From Panorpa germanica (Eukaryota > Arthropoda > Insecta > Mecoptera > Panorpidae), in assembly GCA_963678705.1 (NCBI GenBank), contig OY783204.1, positions 9,072,654-9,136,653 on the forward strand: a DNA stretch of 64,000 bases. The letters run 5' to 3'. The notes beneath the pieces were generated by a model, which was given only the letters and a program-made list of their open reading frames with translations, had not been told where the DNA came from and did not search any database. How positions within the stretch are numbered: the stretch's first letter is position 1; every line of letters starts with the position of its first letter. The position numbers and the translations under genes were made by a program. Below are positions 31,501-35,949 of this stretch, one piece after another.

Positions 31501-31806
31501 CAGAGTTTAGTATTACCTACAGTATTACCGAGTGTAGAAAGAAAGATACAATAGTGTCAATACCGAGAGGGCGCTAAATTTAAATCCAACATTTTTCATA
31601 AAGAGTGTCACTGTGAAAGTTGCCAGACCTGTCTATAGGAAAATGGGTCATACCATCCTTTATACGAACTATTTAATACTGCACAAAAAAATTTCAAAAG
31701 TATAATTTTTTTTTAGAAACCAGATTGCAGTGACGAATCCGATGAAGATGAGGAATTATGCATTAAGAATATATTAGCACTTTTTAATCCAAATAGTTTA
31801 GGGTGA
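4371..31806 (+). CDS. Modular serine protease-like gene with tandem protease units (gene span, introns included)
   Basis: Gene-level summary of the exons listed separately. The order is CCP-type modules, protease domain 1, LDLa, CCP, six-Cys CCP, protease domain 2, LDLa, stop. Family knowledge: LDLa-CCP-S1 proteases (ModSP of Drosophila, MSP of Tenebrio, HP14 of Manduca) are secreted initiators of the haemolymph Toll/melanisation cascades. The exons at 11113-11375 and 25682-25941 each join the end of a protease to the start of an LDLa, so the units are one gene rather than neighbours. CCP exons are mostly phase 1-1 and can be duplicated or skipped without a frame change. The upstream unit is broken (stops at 5093-5299 and 10666-10816; frameshifts at 8150-8253 and 10161-10274). 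From 11113 on, every exon is open. The first exon and signal peptide were not found and may lie left of the window, or transcription may start internally. No gene name is assigned because paralogues abound. Confidence 0.7.
4599..5092. other. Intron, nothing recognised
   Basis: AT-rich sequence between two CCP-like exons, with no repeat or coding signal that I can recognise. Confidence 0.5.
5093..5299 (+). pseudogene. CCP/sushi-like exon 2 with in-frame stop
   Basis: The acceptor follows TTTTGCAG and the donor is CCAG|GTAAAT; 207 bp, phase 1-1, the same length as the exons at 8862 and 18993. It resembles the exon at 4371 (TITCLED...W...SLHCLPG). A TGA interrupts the frame just before the second cysteine (VRV-stop-CKEN). 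Because the exon is symmetric it could be skipped without a frameshift; included, it truncates the protein. Confidence 0.6.
5300..6708. other. Intron with unclassified repeat-like sequence
   Basis: No exon recognised. Around 5810-6080 a minus-strand ORF (88 codons) overlaps wording often seen in insect interspersed repeats, but it has no domain. T-rich stretches near 5700-5770 repeat the word TTTTTGACAAAAA. Confidence 0.35.
6709..7473 (+). mobile_element. Lone LTR, copy 1 (family with 19654-20448)
   Basis: About 765 bp closely similar along its whole length to 19654-20448. It begins TGTGGGTCTATC; its end is slightly eroded (TTTCCCTCA against TTTTCCACA in copy 2). No coding sequence. The flanks (CGTA and TATA) do not match, so the target duplication is degraded or lost. 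Family is undetermined; the TG...CA ends and a 4-bp duplication at copy 2 suggest a solo LTR of a gypsy-type element. Confidence 0.6.
7560..7722 (+). CDS. CCP/sushi exon, 5'-truncated module
   Basis: It reads NYLIGTGTD...AKIKCPEN...IKCQDDGKWDD...VTCNE: cysteines 2-4 of a CCP with the conserved Gly and Trp. The first cysteine is missing, perhaps because the lone LTR at 6709-7473 landed upstream. It ends phase 1 with donor GAGG|GTTTGT. The acceptor (AACTAG) has a poor pyrimidine tract, so the 5' boundary is uncertain. Confidence 0.5.
8150..8253 (+). pseudogene. Decayed CCP exon
   Basis: The acceptor TCTACAG and donor CCAG|GTACCA are good. The second half in one frame reads ECKYGYLPLE...MPTQCIPG, the usual end of a CCP module with the CIPG exon end also used at 9068. 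Upstream in that frame there are TGA codons, while the phase-1 frame from the acceptor is open but lacks the motif. This is best explained by a frameshift inside the exon. Confidence 0.45.
8549..8758 (+). CDS. Six-cysteine CCP (Wonton-like) exon
   Basis: 210 bp, phase 1-1, about 70 residues with six cysteines, matching the modified CCP placed before the protease in ModSP/HP14-type proteins. Acceptor TTTTACAG. The donor is non-canonical: AAAG|GCAAGG, a GC donor, supported by phase 1 and by the position at which all sister exons end. The alternative GT four bases on would give phase 0 and break the pattern. Confidence 0.7.
8862..9068 (+). CDS. Six-cysteine CCP (Wonton-like) exon before protease 1
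   Basis: 207 bp, phase 1-1, between acceptor AATTACAG and donor CCTG|GTAAGA. It is open throughout and carries six cysteines (TCNP, FVCYF, LDCEQ, TECKE, ITCKD, KCIPG). It has exactly the length of the homologous exon at 18993-19199 before protease 2. Spliced straight to 11113 it would stay in frame, which would bypass the broken exons of protease 1. Confidence 0.75.
9091..9580 (+). mobile_element. Mariner transposon, 3'-truncated
   Basis: It starts at a TA dinucleotide with the mariner-type end CGAGGTCTATTCAAAAAATA. An ATG at 9298 begins a transposase (MDQRVCIKFC) that is frameshifted after about 20 codons and continues as ILKVAYGESTLS...DDARPGRPSSSTTDENVE, the helix-turn-helix and linker of mariner transposases; GSCHAIF follows in a further frame. 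The catalytic half and the right inverted repeat are gone. The remnant ends about 15-20 bp before the acceptor of the next exon. Confidence 0.8.
9597..9755 (+). pseudogene. Protease domain 1, exon 1 of 5
   Basis: Acceptor TTTCAG, donor ACAA|GTAAGT, 159 bp, phase 1-1. It reads ECAGK...QYVAAIYEN...GTGTIVSAKFVIT, the opening of an S1 (chymotrypsin-fold) domain up to the strand before the catalytic His. The exon matches 20508-20666 in length and phase. It is open itself but belongs to a decayed domain. Confidence 0.75.
10161..10274 (+). pseudogene. Protease domain 1, exon 2 of 5 (His exon, decayed)
   Basis: Homologous to 24843-24993 but 114 bp against 151. The start reads NALSFW where protease 2 has AVHCFW, so the catalytic His and its disulfide Cys are replaced (H to L, C to S). 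The end KRLVFHP matches KKLTFHP but lies in another frame, reached only past a stop. Length modulo 3 fits a single-base loss besides a 12-codon shortening. Acceptor ATTACAG, donor CTAA|GTATGT. Confidence 0.65.
10666..10816 (+). pseudogene. Protease domain 1, exon 3 of 5 (Asp exon, decayed)
   Basis: 151 bp, identical in length and phase to 25072-25222. It reads SYNVAVVELL where protease 2 has AFDLSIITLA, so the catalytic Asp is Asn. FVKPACIQ is followed by an in-frame TGA where protease 2 has Trp (VCVEW). Acceptor TTACAG, donor GAA|GTACGT. Confidence 0.7.
10884..11037 (+). pseudogene. Protease domain 1, exon 4 of 5
   Basis: 154 bp (157 in protease 2), phase 0 to 1. It reads MPNWK...TVISTISTDECEKI...MFCGEIIN, matching VVGWG...VSLPAVLRPECKEK...ICAGYLD of protease 2. 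The GWG strand motif is degraded to NWK. Open reading frame, acceptor TTAACAG, donor AATG|GTAATA. Confidence 0.7.
11113..11375 (+). CDS. Protease domain 1, exon 5, fused to first half of LDLa
   Basis: 263 bp, phase 1 to 0, fully open. It begins GSICVGDIGAGLVV, where active relatives have GDSGxG, so the nucleophile Ser is Ile and the domain is a pseudoprotease at this site too. The C-terminal helix DHTPWL follows, then FKCKSGEIIIASAVCDE, the first half of an LDLa calcium-binding module completed by 18456-18532. It parallels 25682-25941. Acceptor CCTTCAG, donor GAG|GTAAGA. Confidence 0.8.
11476..11941 (-). repeat. BEL/Pao 3' LTR
   Basis: It begins TGTTAAG after GAAAT and ends CTGAACA; this is the downstream LTR in the element's minus orientation. 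It contains the 7-bp segment missing in the other LTR. Confidence 0.9.
12095..14692 (-). pseudogene. BEL/Pao pol: RT C-terminus, RNase H, integrase
   Basis: 865 codons. It opens with MYVDDCLEG, the YxDD catalytic motif of reverse transcriptase. It then has a Pao-type RNase H region (FCDASTKAYGACIYL, RLELCGALLL), a zinc-binding integrase N-terminus (HARNYHSGPQ...CTTCFKCKP), and the DDE core GVDYCGPF, YSDNGTNFVGA, PHFEGLWEAGVKSMK. The C-terminus has the NTGQHSIGIRSVVLIKDDNLPP and W.LGKV motifs usual for BEL/Pao. It is in a different frame from the upstream RT piece, with a 22-bp overlap at 14671-14692, so the frameshift falls right at the RT active site. Confidence 0.9.
14671..15687 (-). pseudogene. 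BEL/Pao pol: linker and RT N-terminal part
   Basis: An open piece at 14671-15213 carries RT strands: DGFFLPHHAVVKE, RRIVFNGSAKSNSGISLN, YVITGDIEKMYLQF (first catalytic Asp) and FGLTPAAFLA. The stretch 15214-15687 continues upstream toward the protease but has several stops. Normal elements encode this as one polyprotein with gag. Confidence 0.85.
15688..17304 (-). CDS. BEL/Pao gag-protease
   Basis: 538 codons from the ATG at 17304. The N-terminal 90 residues form a helical capsid leader; the DUF1759-type gag core follows (LPKFELKTFDGTLEKWRAFRDWF, LKGEAAQTIEAF). Next come Cys/His clusters (CPKCQSSHSLAKC, CLRCLLPGHKTQLC, CKICQKGHHSLLH), then an aspartic protease start CRALLDTCSSSNFMTTRF. The usual D-S/T-G triad reads D-T-C, a change at a normally invariant Gly. 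Translation stops just after VNNIGG. Confidence 0.88.
   Translation of the reverse strand: MAEEIKKRVKVLVAQRGQIQSKITRFSNLLEDGGEYVDTDYAKECADKVDAAIDGLQIIQDELRKIDAAVEHEDAGEEIFYKYHRAKALYKRFAGPPPTAHLKNETSNTNLSASMSKLPKFELKTFDGTLEKWRAFRDWFRENIHKREIADSTKLEYLQNTLKGEAAQTIEAFKATNDNYREAWRLLKETYDVEYVLIFRHLDLLLETPPMRSNSADEIRKLLNQVQTQLLSMKALGEKIEQWNTIVVQFIIKRLHKDTAREWNRRMRDSKVPKSEELIAFLREEATRLIAVTPFSNQSAPSHHQNNNLINGSKGSSTKTNRSSFISSSEIKCPKCQSSHSLAKCNDFLKLTIPDRFNCARTSSVCLRCLLPGHKTQLCNSSVCKICQKGHHSLLHLTNNDWKIVKNNSWQLKKINTQASPGEITTMSKDPPSTVLVSSGPAVDLLTTAVVEILNKNGLPVRCRALLDTCSSSNFMTTRFAEKLGLQVKECEVSVNAIGDTSTITKSLLTAKFKSCVNDYTQSLSFLTVNNIGGLQPP
17521..17979 (-). repeat. BEL/Pao 5' LTR and primer-binding site
   Basis: The upstream LTR in element orientation, TGTTAAG...CTGAACA, followed by GAAAT. 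Immediately inside, the minus strand reads TGGTCCTTCGAGCCGGA (17504-17520), the expected place and TGG start of a tRNA primer-binding site; I do not assign the tRNA. Confidence 0.88.
17985..18455. other. Intron with CT-rich tract
   Basis: Polypyrimidine-rich sequence (18090-18330) related in wording to 1200-1900. The tract runs into the acceptor of the LDLa exon at 18456. Confidence 0.45.
18456..18532 (+). CDS. LDLa second-half exon
   Basis: 77 bp, phase 0 to 2, reading VEDCIDGSDEILNSC. This is the calcium-coordinating DCxDGSDE motif and last Cys of an LDLa repeat whose first half is in 11113-11375. The intron between the halves carries the BEL/Pao element. Acceptor TTTGTAG, donor CAAA|GTAAGT. 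Confidence 0.8.
18706..18920 (+). CDS. CCP/sushi exon of unit 2
   Basis: 215 bp, phase 2 to 1. A classic four-Cys CCP: SCIAPPQLRNGRYSL...GAVIDINEKIIFKCDEGFEL...LCTNGEWVPTIPRC. The GEW Trp and the four cysteines are all present. Acceptor TTGCAG, donor TTGA|GTAAGT. Confidence 0.85.
18993..19199 (+). CDS. Six-cysteine CCP (Wonton-like) exon of unit 2
   Basis: 207 bp, phase 1-1, six cysteines (TCEPL, YSCF, RSCEE, IRCNL, FICDE, ACVPG), homologous to 8862-9068. It sits immediately before protease 2, as in ModSP/HP14-type proteins, where it is followed by the catalytic domain. Acceptor TTTGTAG, donor CCAG|GTAATA. Confidence 0.85.
19257..19553 (+). mobile_element. Mariner-family transposase N-terminal fragment
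   Basis: Reads QAIIIQFFAKEGVKSFEILR and LAQFDEETLSKTQVLVG, which resemble the first helix-turn-helix of mariner transposases (the GVKPxEIHRRL...ETLSKTQVY pattern). No catalytic part or inverted repeats are left. Confidence 0.55.
19654..20448 (+). mobile_element. Lone LTR, copy 2, with intact target duplication
   Basis: 795 bp, TGTGGGTC...TTTTCCACA, i.e. TG...CA ends with a 5-bp terminal inverted repeat. It is flanked by TATC (19650-19653 and 20449-20452). No coding sequence or internal domain, so it is best read as a solo LTR left by LTR-LTR recombination. It ends 59 bp before the first exon of protease 2. Confidence 0.75.
20508..20666 (+). CDS. Protease domain 2, exon 1 of 5
   Basis: 159 bp, phase 1-1. 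Reads ECGKLLNDATSL, then IIESTDAEIGETPWNVTIYK...CEGSLINVNIILS. The mature catalytic chain would start at IIEST, so the activation cut falls after Leu rather than Arg or Lys, as inferred for self-activating ModSP-type initiators. Acceptor CTTTGAG is weak; donor TCAG|GTAATT. Confidence 0.82.
20667..21315. other. Intron, nothing firm
   Basis: Contains a short word cluster (TTTTCATAAAGACGnATGAG near 21090) that recurs near 32250, probably an eroded repeat. Nothing else recognised before the Helitron. Confidence 0.4.
21991..22410 (+). pseudogene. Helitron leader ORF with two stops
   Basis: Same Arg/Glu-rich leader as 3219-3638, from the ATG at 21991. Codon 11 is TAG (CAG in copy A), and a second stop (TGA for Arg) lies near 22207. 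It ends with the CQHCGALRF motif before the deletion point. Confidence 0.6.
22431..23396 (+). pseudogene. Pif1-like Helitron helicase C-terminal part
   Basis: A 270-codon open frame (22584-23396) preceded by out-of-frame ILLSGDFRQTLPVI. It contains LTIGNGRVP, FVSSKVELIN, LKVGSVVIMLRNLNQPKLCNGTRL, LAFAMTINKSQGQS and LYVACSRVGKPSALF. It is longer and cleaner than copy A but still lacks Walker A and the Rep nuclease, so it is non-autonomous. Confidence 0.8.
23695..24840. other. Intron with CT-rich repeat
   Basis: From about 23900 to 24800 the plus strand is C/T-rich like 1200-1900 and 18090-18330. No exon or RNA gene seen until the acceptor at 24842. Confidence 0.45.
24843..24993 (+). CDS. Protease domain 2, exon 2 of 5 (catalytic His)
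   Basis: 151 bp, phase 1 to 2. Starts AVHCFWDF, with the catalytic His and its disulfide Cys intact, and ends RKIKKLTFHPE. Acceptor TAATTTCAG, donor CAGA|GTAAGA. Confidence 0.88.
25072..25222 (+). CDS. Protease domain 2, exon 3 of 5 (catalytic Asp)
   Basis: 151 bp, phase 2 to 0. YAFDLSIITL carries the catalytic Asp; IKPVCVEW follows. Acceptor ATTTTTAG, donor GGGAAA|GTATGA. Confidence 0.88.
25416..25572 (+). CDS. Protease domain 2, exon 4 of 5
   Basis: 157 bp, phase 0 to 1. VVGWGQTEFG is the conserved strand after the Asp loop, with LPAVLRPECKEK and FDKICAGYLD. Acceptor TTTTTAG, donor GATG|GTAAAA. Confidence 0.88.
25682..25941 (+). CDS. Protease domain 2, exon 5, fused to first half of final LDLa
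   Basis: 260 bp, phase 1 to 0. GSNVCKGDSGAGLCF contains the catalytic Ser; the S1-pocket position six residues before it is Asn, unlike trypsin's Asp, so cleavage after Arg/Lys is not implied. SHLTWMHSYN is the C-terminal helix. FQCSSGEKISNEFVCDN begins an LDLa completed at 31717. Donor AAC|GTAAGT. Confidence 0.88.
26160..26450 (+). mobile_element. Jockey-like non-LTR retrotransposon, C-terminal RT fragment
   Basis: Reads YGIQPWGYSKRTNIEIIQRF, QNKVLRDIVNAPWYIRN, NLHRDLQIETV: the C-terminal signature of jockey-clade ORF2. Broken by stops; no other part of the element is present. Confidence 0.75.
26515..27150 (+). mobile_element. Second non-LTR retrotransposon, RT C-terminal fragment
   Basis: Several frames read FKYLGTIIHDQNKLNAEI, SRKSKLRLYKTLILPVLLYA, RLRWLGHVWRSPEDNL and RPPTRWLNDTVEDI. 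These are the C-terminal motifs (KYLG, LLYG, RLRWLGHV, GRPxxRW) of a widespread insect non-LTR ORF2 type distinct from the jockey piece just upstream. Heavily decayed. Confidence 0.7.
27315..27523 (-). repeat. Copia 3' LTR
   Basis: 209 bp, same length as the partner LTR at 31383-31591. The polypurine tract lies directly inside it, at about 27524-27531. Confidence 0.9.
27626..30211 (-). pseudogene. Copia pol: integrase, truncated RT, RNase H
   Basis: 861 codons in the same frame as gag, separated from it by one TGA. Integrase zinc site CWHQRMGHLNFQTLKKL...CITCKEGKQ; core HSNVCGPM, RTDNGLEYDN, PEQNGTAERMNRT. The first catalytic Asp, normally in HSDxCGPM, is Asn. RT begins WVFRIKEESTGPRFKSRLCAKGFSQ and reaches QLDVKTAFLYGELEETIFM. 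It then jumps from TPPEGL to IFSNGIFIHQTKYVEQLLEKF, losing the KSLYGLKQ and YVDD region near 28450-28490. RNase H (GYSDADYAND, SSQRQQTVALSTTEAEFMA) is intact. Confidence 0.92.
30218..31255 (-). CDS. Copia gag and protease
   Basis: 345 codons. Gag begins with the UBN2-type region (KLTGRENYSTWQFAVKTYLQ). A zinc knuckle CYSCNQYGHKRSEC follows, then the aspartic protease WYIDSGASAHMT. It ends ISVSQIIKN at a TGA where related elements read straight through into pol. An upstream ATG at 31255 is used here; the ATG before ASNNSLALIEKL (about 31225) is the more usual Copia start. Confidence 0.9.
   Translation of the reverse strand: MCLKCSQRIKMASNNSLALIEKLTGRENYSTWQFAVKTYLQHEELWDCIEVNPASPADSKRDTKAKTKLILLVDPINYVHIQEENTSKGVWDKLAAVFNDSGLTRRVGLLRDLCNTSLSGCQSIEEYVSKIMSTAHKLRNIGFKVDDEWLGTLLLSGLPESYQPMIIAIESSGTKITADSVKEKLLQDVRNSDNKTTAFAVNKKFHNNSVKKKFYKGPRCYSCNQYGHKRSECNKYKTMNKTQKPSSSYAAVFVVSSHYDDAWYIDSGASAHMTKTKNIIVKETTPITKNIRVADNKVLSVQSSGDVSLNIYDQNGQENEILFTNVLYVPELTTNMISVSQIIKN
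31383..31591 (-). repeat. Copia 5' LTR
   Basis: 209 bp, ends CCAACA and is followed by the TTTTT duplication. The primer-binding site abuts it on the inner side (31368-31382). Confidence 0.9.
31717..31806 (+). CDS. Terminal exon: LDLa second half and stop
   Basis: Reads KPDCSDESDEDEELC, the CSDESDE calcium-binding motif and last Cys of the LDLa opened at 25682-25941. Fifteen more residues (IKNILALFNPNSLG) and TGA at 31804-31806 follow. Acceptor TTTTTTTTAG. No transmembrane segment or GPI signal follows, consistent with a secreted protein. Confidence 0.85.
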   Translation, partial: KPDCSDESDEDEELCIKNILALFNPNSLG

Positions 31807-31892
31807 CGAACGCAGTTAATTATTTGATTTTAGTTTATATAATATTAAAACATAACATTTATATAAATGTATATTATAAAATTTATAACATA

Positions 31893-31898
31893 AATAAA
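31893..31898 (+). terminator. Polyadenylation signal
   Basis: AATAAA 87 bp after the stop codon of the protease gene, in AT-rich 3' UTR sequence. Confidence 0.6.
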
Positions 31899-31899
31899 T

Positions 31900-33470
31900 C
31901 ATAACATATTAACAGAGCATAAAGAATTCTATGTAACAGTAATGGTGCCCTTCCTAAAATATAATTAAATCGAAGTTAAATCCTCTGTTAAACTTGCCGA
32001 TTCATTCTCATATAATTTCCTTGACCAACAATACATTGCCACGTCGCCGTCGCCGTCGCCGTTGGTCACATTCTAGAAAACAAAGTGGATTCGTGAAAAA
32101 CACTCGCAGTATGAGCAAACTCTTTCATAGCTTAACATAGTAGTTATTAATTGAATCAGACTTTAAATGTTGTGCACCGTACAAGCTCTTTACTGTAGAA
32201 TTATGCCGCCGTCAACAATATACGAATTTTAAACAAACGTTTGCCATATTTTCATAAAGACGCATGAGACAATTGAGGCACGCACCTCTGGTCACATAAA
32301 TTCAATGGCCTAAAAATTTATTTTAATATTTTTTATAATTTTGTTTTTATTTTTATATATTTTTTACATTTAATTTTATAAAAAACAATAGCTTAAGACA
32401 GTCGTAGTACAAAACGTTTAAGAAAATACATATATTTTTAAAATTCATATTATATCCTTCAATTATAATTGTTGTGAAAGTTTACTATCTAATTAGTAAA
32501 TCAATCCTATTGGTTGATTTCATTCTCTTTATTAAAGTCACGTACATCCTGTATTTTCAAAAACGCATTGGATTTTGCAAGTTTTAACTTAAGTCAAAAT
32601 GAATATTATTAAAACATATTACGATCATCTTAGTAAATACTAATTTTTGTATTTTATTAGGGAAAAACTGTGTATGTAAAAACAAAGTCTTCTTTTCGGC
32701 TCATGTCGGAAATGTTCGGGATCAGCGGCACAGTAGATCAGCTTAACGCAATGCATTGAACACAGTGTCATTGAACCGTTACAATTTTTAGATAGATATA
32801 TTAATGAAACAAATAACACGTCTCCTCTTACCTCACCCCTTTACATAATTCTTGAAAGAATTTCGCGAACTCAACGACTTAGTACTAGATATTATCGTTA
32901 TATTATGAATCTTTTTATTTAATACAATAAGACAATATTGAAGATACATTAAGATGATCGACGAAATAACACTTTTACAGTGAAATACATAATTATTATT
33001 GATTACATGAATTTAAACAAGAATTGATTTAATGTTCTCTAATACTGTTAGCCCGATCTCTCAAGACGAAAAAAATAATAAATCTCGAAATAATAAAAGG
33101 TGACAAATCCAAAGGAATTATCCATAAAGAGACCCTTTTAACTGGTTCAATGGTTAATGCTAAGTACCTTGGTGTAATTAGACATTTGCTAAGTGCAATT
33201 CGTCGTATTCGTCTTGAATATCGAAAACTAGAAAGTTTGCGTTTAATGCACCAGCACATCGTTCAACAATAATCACTGATTCTTCCTCCAAAAATCAATT
33301 TTTTGCTTCAACATTTACTGTATTTGTCCGATTTGGTACCTTGTGCTAGACTGATCTAACCCATAGGAAATCTTCAGTTTGCGATCTAATAACTGGTAAT
33401 TCTGAAAGAACTACTTACCATAAGATAAAAATACTTGACACAACTATATAATGCTATTATAAGAACTAGC
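31900..33470. other. Intergenic AT-rich stretch
   Basis: No gene recognised. The word cluster near 32245-32300 resembles 21073-21140. Around 33060-33260 one frame reads a short fragment (NAKYLGVIRHLL) too slight to assign. Confidence 0.4.
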
Positions 33471-33479
33471 TTCTACCCT

Positions 33480-34390
33480 CTCCAATGAAAGGGGCCACAA
33501 ATCAATGATTCCTAAGCCTGGAAAGAATCCGCATGATGTTACATATTGTCGTTCAATAAGCCTCTTCCCTTTTACTTCCAAAGTCATCTAAACATTGCTC
33601 CTCTTAAAATTGACACCAATTGTCCTAAGCGAAAAAGACCACCAGTTTGGCTTCCGGTAAAACCGGATAGAGCAAGCTCATCGAATTGTGAATATAATTC
33701 ACGGTAGTCTTGAGAACAAACAGTTATGTTCAGCAGCGTTCCTTGATATAACGCAAGCATTTGATAAAGTTTGGCATACCGGGCTTCTTTATAAAATATA
33801 GAGGCATTTACCGATACACTATTATACGGTATTCAAATCATACCTCGAGGACAGACACTTCCTGATAAAATACAACGACGCAACAACAAACCTGCACCAA
33901 ATTAAAGCAGGTGTACCCCAAGGAAGTGTACTTGGCCCACTCCTTTACTACCACCCAACTCCGCTACTGTATACTAAGGATCTACCTACAACGCCTCAAA
34001 CAAACACAGCTAAGTTTGCAGACGATACTGCATTAACTGTTAGCCGTGATCCTGTAATTACTTCACAAAACCTTCAGCTAAATATAAACGCAGTACAAAA
34101 ATGGATGACGAAGTCAACGAATCCAAATGCGAACACATTACATTTACGCTATAGAAAGGAACATGTCCGCCAGTGTCACTTATTAACAAAATCACACCAC
34201 ACGTGAATGCTGTTGAATATCTAGAAATTCATTTAGATCGATGCCTGACTTGGTAGAAGCACATTTTTACAAAACGTAAACAACTTGGGCTCAAGTTATA
34301 AAGAATGTACTAGCTAATAGGCAATAAATCTAAGTTATCTGTCGAATGTTGCTATCGAGCTATTATCGAATGCGGTACGACAATTGTTTG
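33480..34390 (+). mobile_element. Jockey-clade reverse transcriptase pseudogene
   Basis: Fragments in several frames give the RT domain in order: IPKPGKNPHDVTYCRSISL, EQAHRIVNIIH, SAAFLDITQAFDKVWHTGLLYKI (first Asp), IKAGVPQGSVLGPLLYY, TAKFADDTALTVSRDP (FADD active site), NAVQKWM. Stops and frameshifts throughout. Confidence 0.85.
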
Positions 34391-34665
34391 CTTCTGCAAA
34401 AATATTTGTATTAATCTATATATTTCTCAACTGTATACGAAAAGTGTAGGAAGTGTATAGTTTTGTGCGGTGCATATTCTGGTAATATAACCACTGATTA
34501 CCGGGTTAATACAACCGTGAAGAAAGTGATTTTAGAAGTCACTCAAATAAAATATAAAAGTCTATTCGTTAGAACATTGTATATTTTATTAACAATTTAG
34601 CATCCATTGTTTAGTGACCTTAGCATTCAATAACAACAATTATTGAATATAAATTATATCGAACA

Positions 34666-35191
34666 TTGTTGATTGCAACAATTGAAAGAAAGGAATACTA
34701 TGTGGGTCCTTTAGGGCCGAAGCACATAGAAGTTCAGTTTAGAAAAAATATAGCAGGTCATCAAAATAATACAAAAACTGGAAATGTACATAAAGCACCA
34801 ATCAATACTGATGCAACTAAAAGAATTACACCTACTAGAGCAGCTGCAGGAGGGTTAGGAAATGAACCAAGTGCAAGCAGCGAGACCGAATCTAGTCCAG
34901 CAGAAGAGACCCCTAATGAACATAGATGCACATTTGGGCATGATAAACATGGAAAAGAAGAAGAAACGGAGCCCTATGGCAAGAACGAGCATGAAAACTA
35001 AAATATTTCAAGTAATAAGTGATTCTAAAAATCAGATAGTTACTGAAATAAGGAATTTTCTGATTAGATACATTGTGCCGCTAGAATTTAAAATGAATCT
35101 AATGATTCATAAAAATAGAAGTTTAAATAATGAACTTATTAGCATGAAAAGTCAATATGAAGAGCACAAAGGTTATTATTTTTCGACCTAA
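34666..35191 (+). pseudogene. Unassigned ORF pair, possibly a non-LTR ORF1 remnant
   Basis: Two overlapping frames (34666-35001 and 34862-35191) with charged, low-complexity composition. The second ends in a predicted helical segment (KNQIVTEIRNFLIRY). No zinc knuckle or RRM is visible. Assignment to an ORF1 is a guess from the neighbouring jockey RT. Confidence 0.3.
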
Positions 35192-35260
35192 CGCATCAGA
35201 AGAGGGAAATAAACTAGAAACATGTCAAATTGTGCATAAGTTAGTGTCAATTATTAAGCC

Positions 35261-35465
35261 ACGGTAGCGTAGTGGTTACTATAGCTATCTACAATACCTA
35301 AGGTCGTGCGATCGAATCCATCGTACTTAACATCAAGGATTCTTCACATAACAAGAACAAAGTAAAATATCGGGGGAAGTCTAACCACCAGTGGGGAAAA
35401 AGCCCTAACCGGCATGCCGGCGGATAGAGATGAAATAAAATAGCCTCTGCGACCACAAAAAAAAA
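35261..35465 (+). mobile_element. tRNA-derived SINE, plus strand
   Basis: Starts with a tRNA-like head holding Pol III box A (TAGCGTAGTGG) and, 34 bp on, box B (CGATCGAATCC). A tRNA-unrelated body of about 110 bp follows, then an A-run (35456-35466). Length about 200 bp, typical of insect SINEs. Confidence 0.7.
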
Positions 35466-35592
35466 ATCGACACAAAAATAAAAAATGAAAATGGAGAAGA
35501 TAAGGAAGATAGGAAATGGAGAATTGAGAAGAAGATAAAAATTACGGAACAGGGGCCCGGAACCCCTGAACCGGGACGTGGTGTAAATGTAT

Positions 35593-35593
<1 letters not shown>

Positions 35594-35649
<56 letters not shown>

Positions 35650-35660
35650 TATATATATTA
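35594..35660. repeat. (AT)n microsatellite
   Basis: About 50 bp of uninterrupted TA/AT dinucleotides plus interrupted flanks. Confidence 0.9.
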
Positions 35661-35683
35661 TTGATTAATATATATATTTGAAG

Positions 35684-35946
35684 ATAGGAGTCATTGAAGT
35701 TAGTGTTTTATTTATATATAAATACAGGTAAGTGCGACTATCAAACACCTCGAAAAAAACATATATTACACTACAGCTCAATGACACAATTTTATATGTG
35801 CATTGAGTATAGTATGTAGATTTATAATTTACTGTCAAATATTAAAGTCCACCCATTGGATTTGGAGCTACGAGTCTTTGAAGTTAATGTTTTATTCATA
35901 TTATATACAGGTAAATGCGACTATCAAACATCTCAAAAAAAACATA
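35684..35946 (+). repeat. Direct repeat, two ~80-bp units
   Basis: The segment at 35684-35765 (GAAGTTAGTGTTTTATT...ACAGGTAAGTGCGACTATC) recurs with changes at 35864-35946 (GAAGTTAATGTTTTATT...ACAGGTAAATGCGACTATC). Origin unknown. Confidence 0.6.
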
Positions 35947-35949
35947 GAG

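Larger units (their letters stand above)
27315..31591 (-). mobile_element. Copia LTR retrotransposon, complete ends, internally deleted
   Basis: 209-bp LTRs (27315-27523 and 31383-31591), TGTTATATTTAGC...AATCCAACA, differing at only about two sites, so the insertion is young. Target duplication TTTTT (27310-27314, 31592-31596). Minus strand just inside the 5' LTR: GGTTATCGGCCCAG, near-identical to the initiator tRNA-Met internal primer site used by copia. A polypurine tract AGAGGGAG precedes the 3' LTR. Antisense in the intron that splits the final LDLa. Pol lacks the RT catalytic core. Confidence 0.93.
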
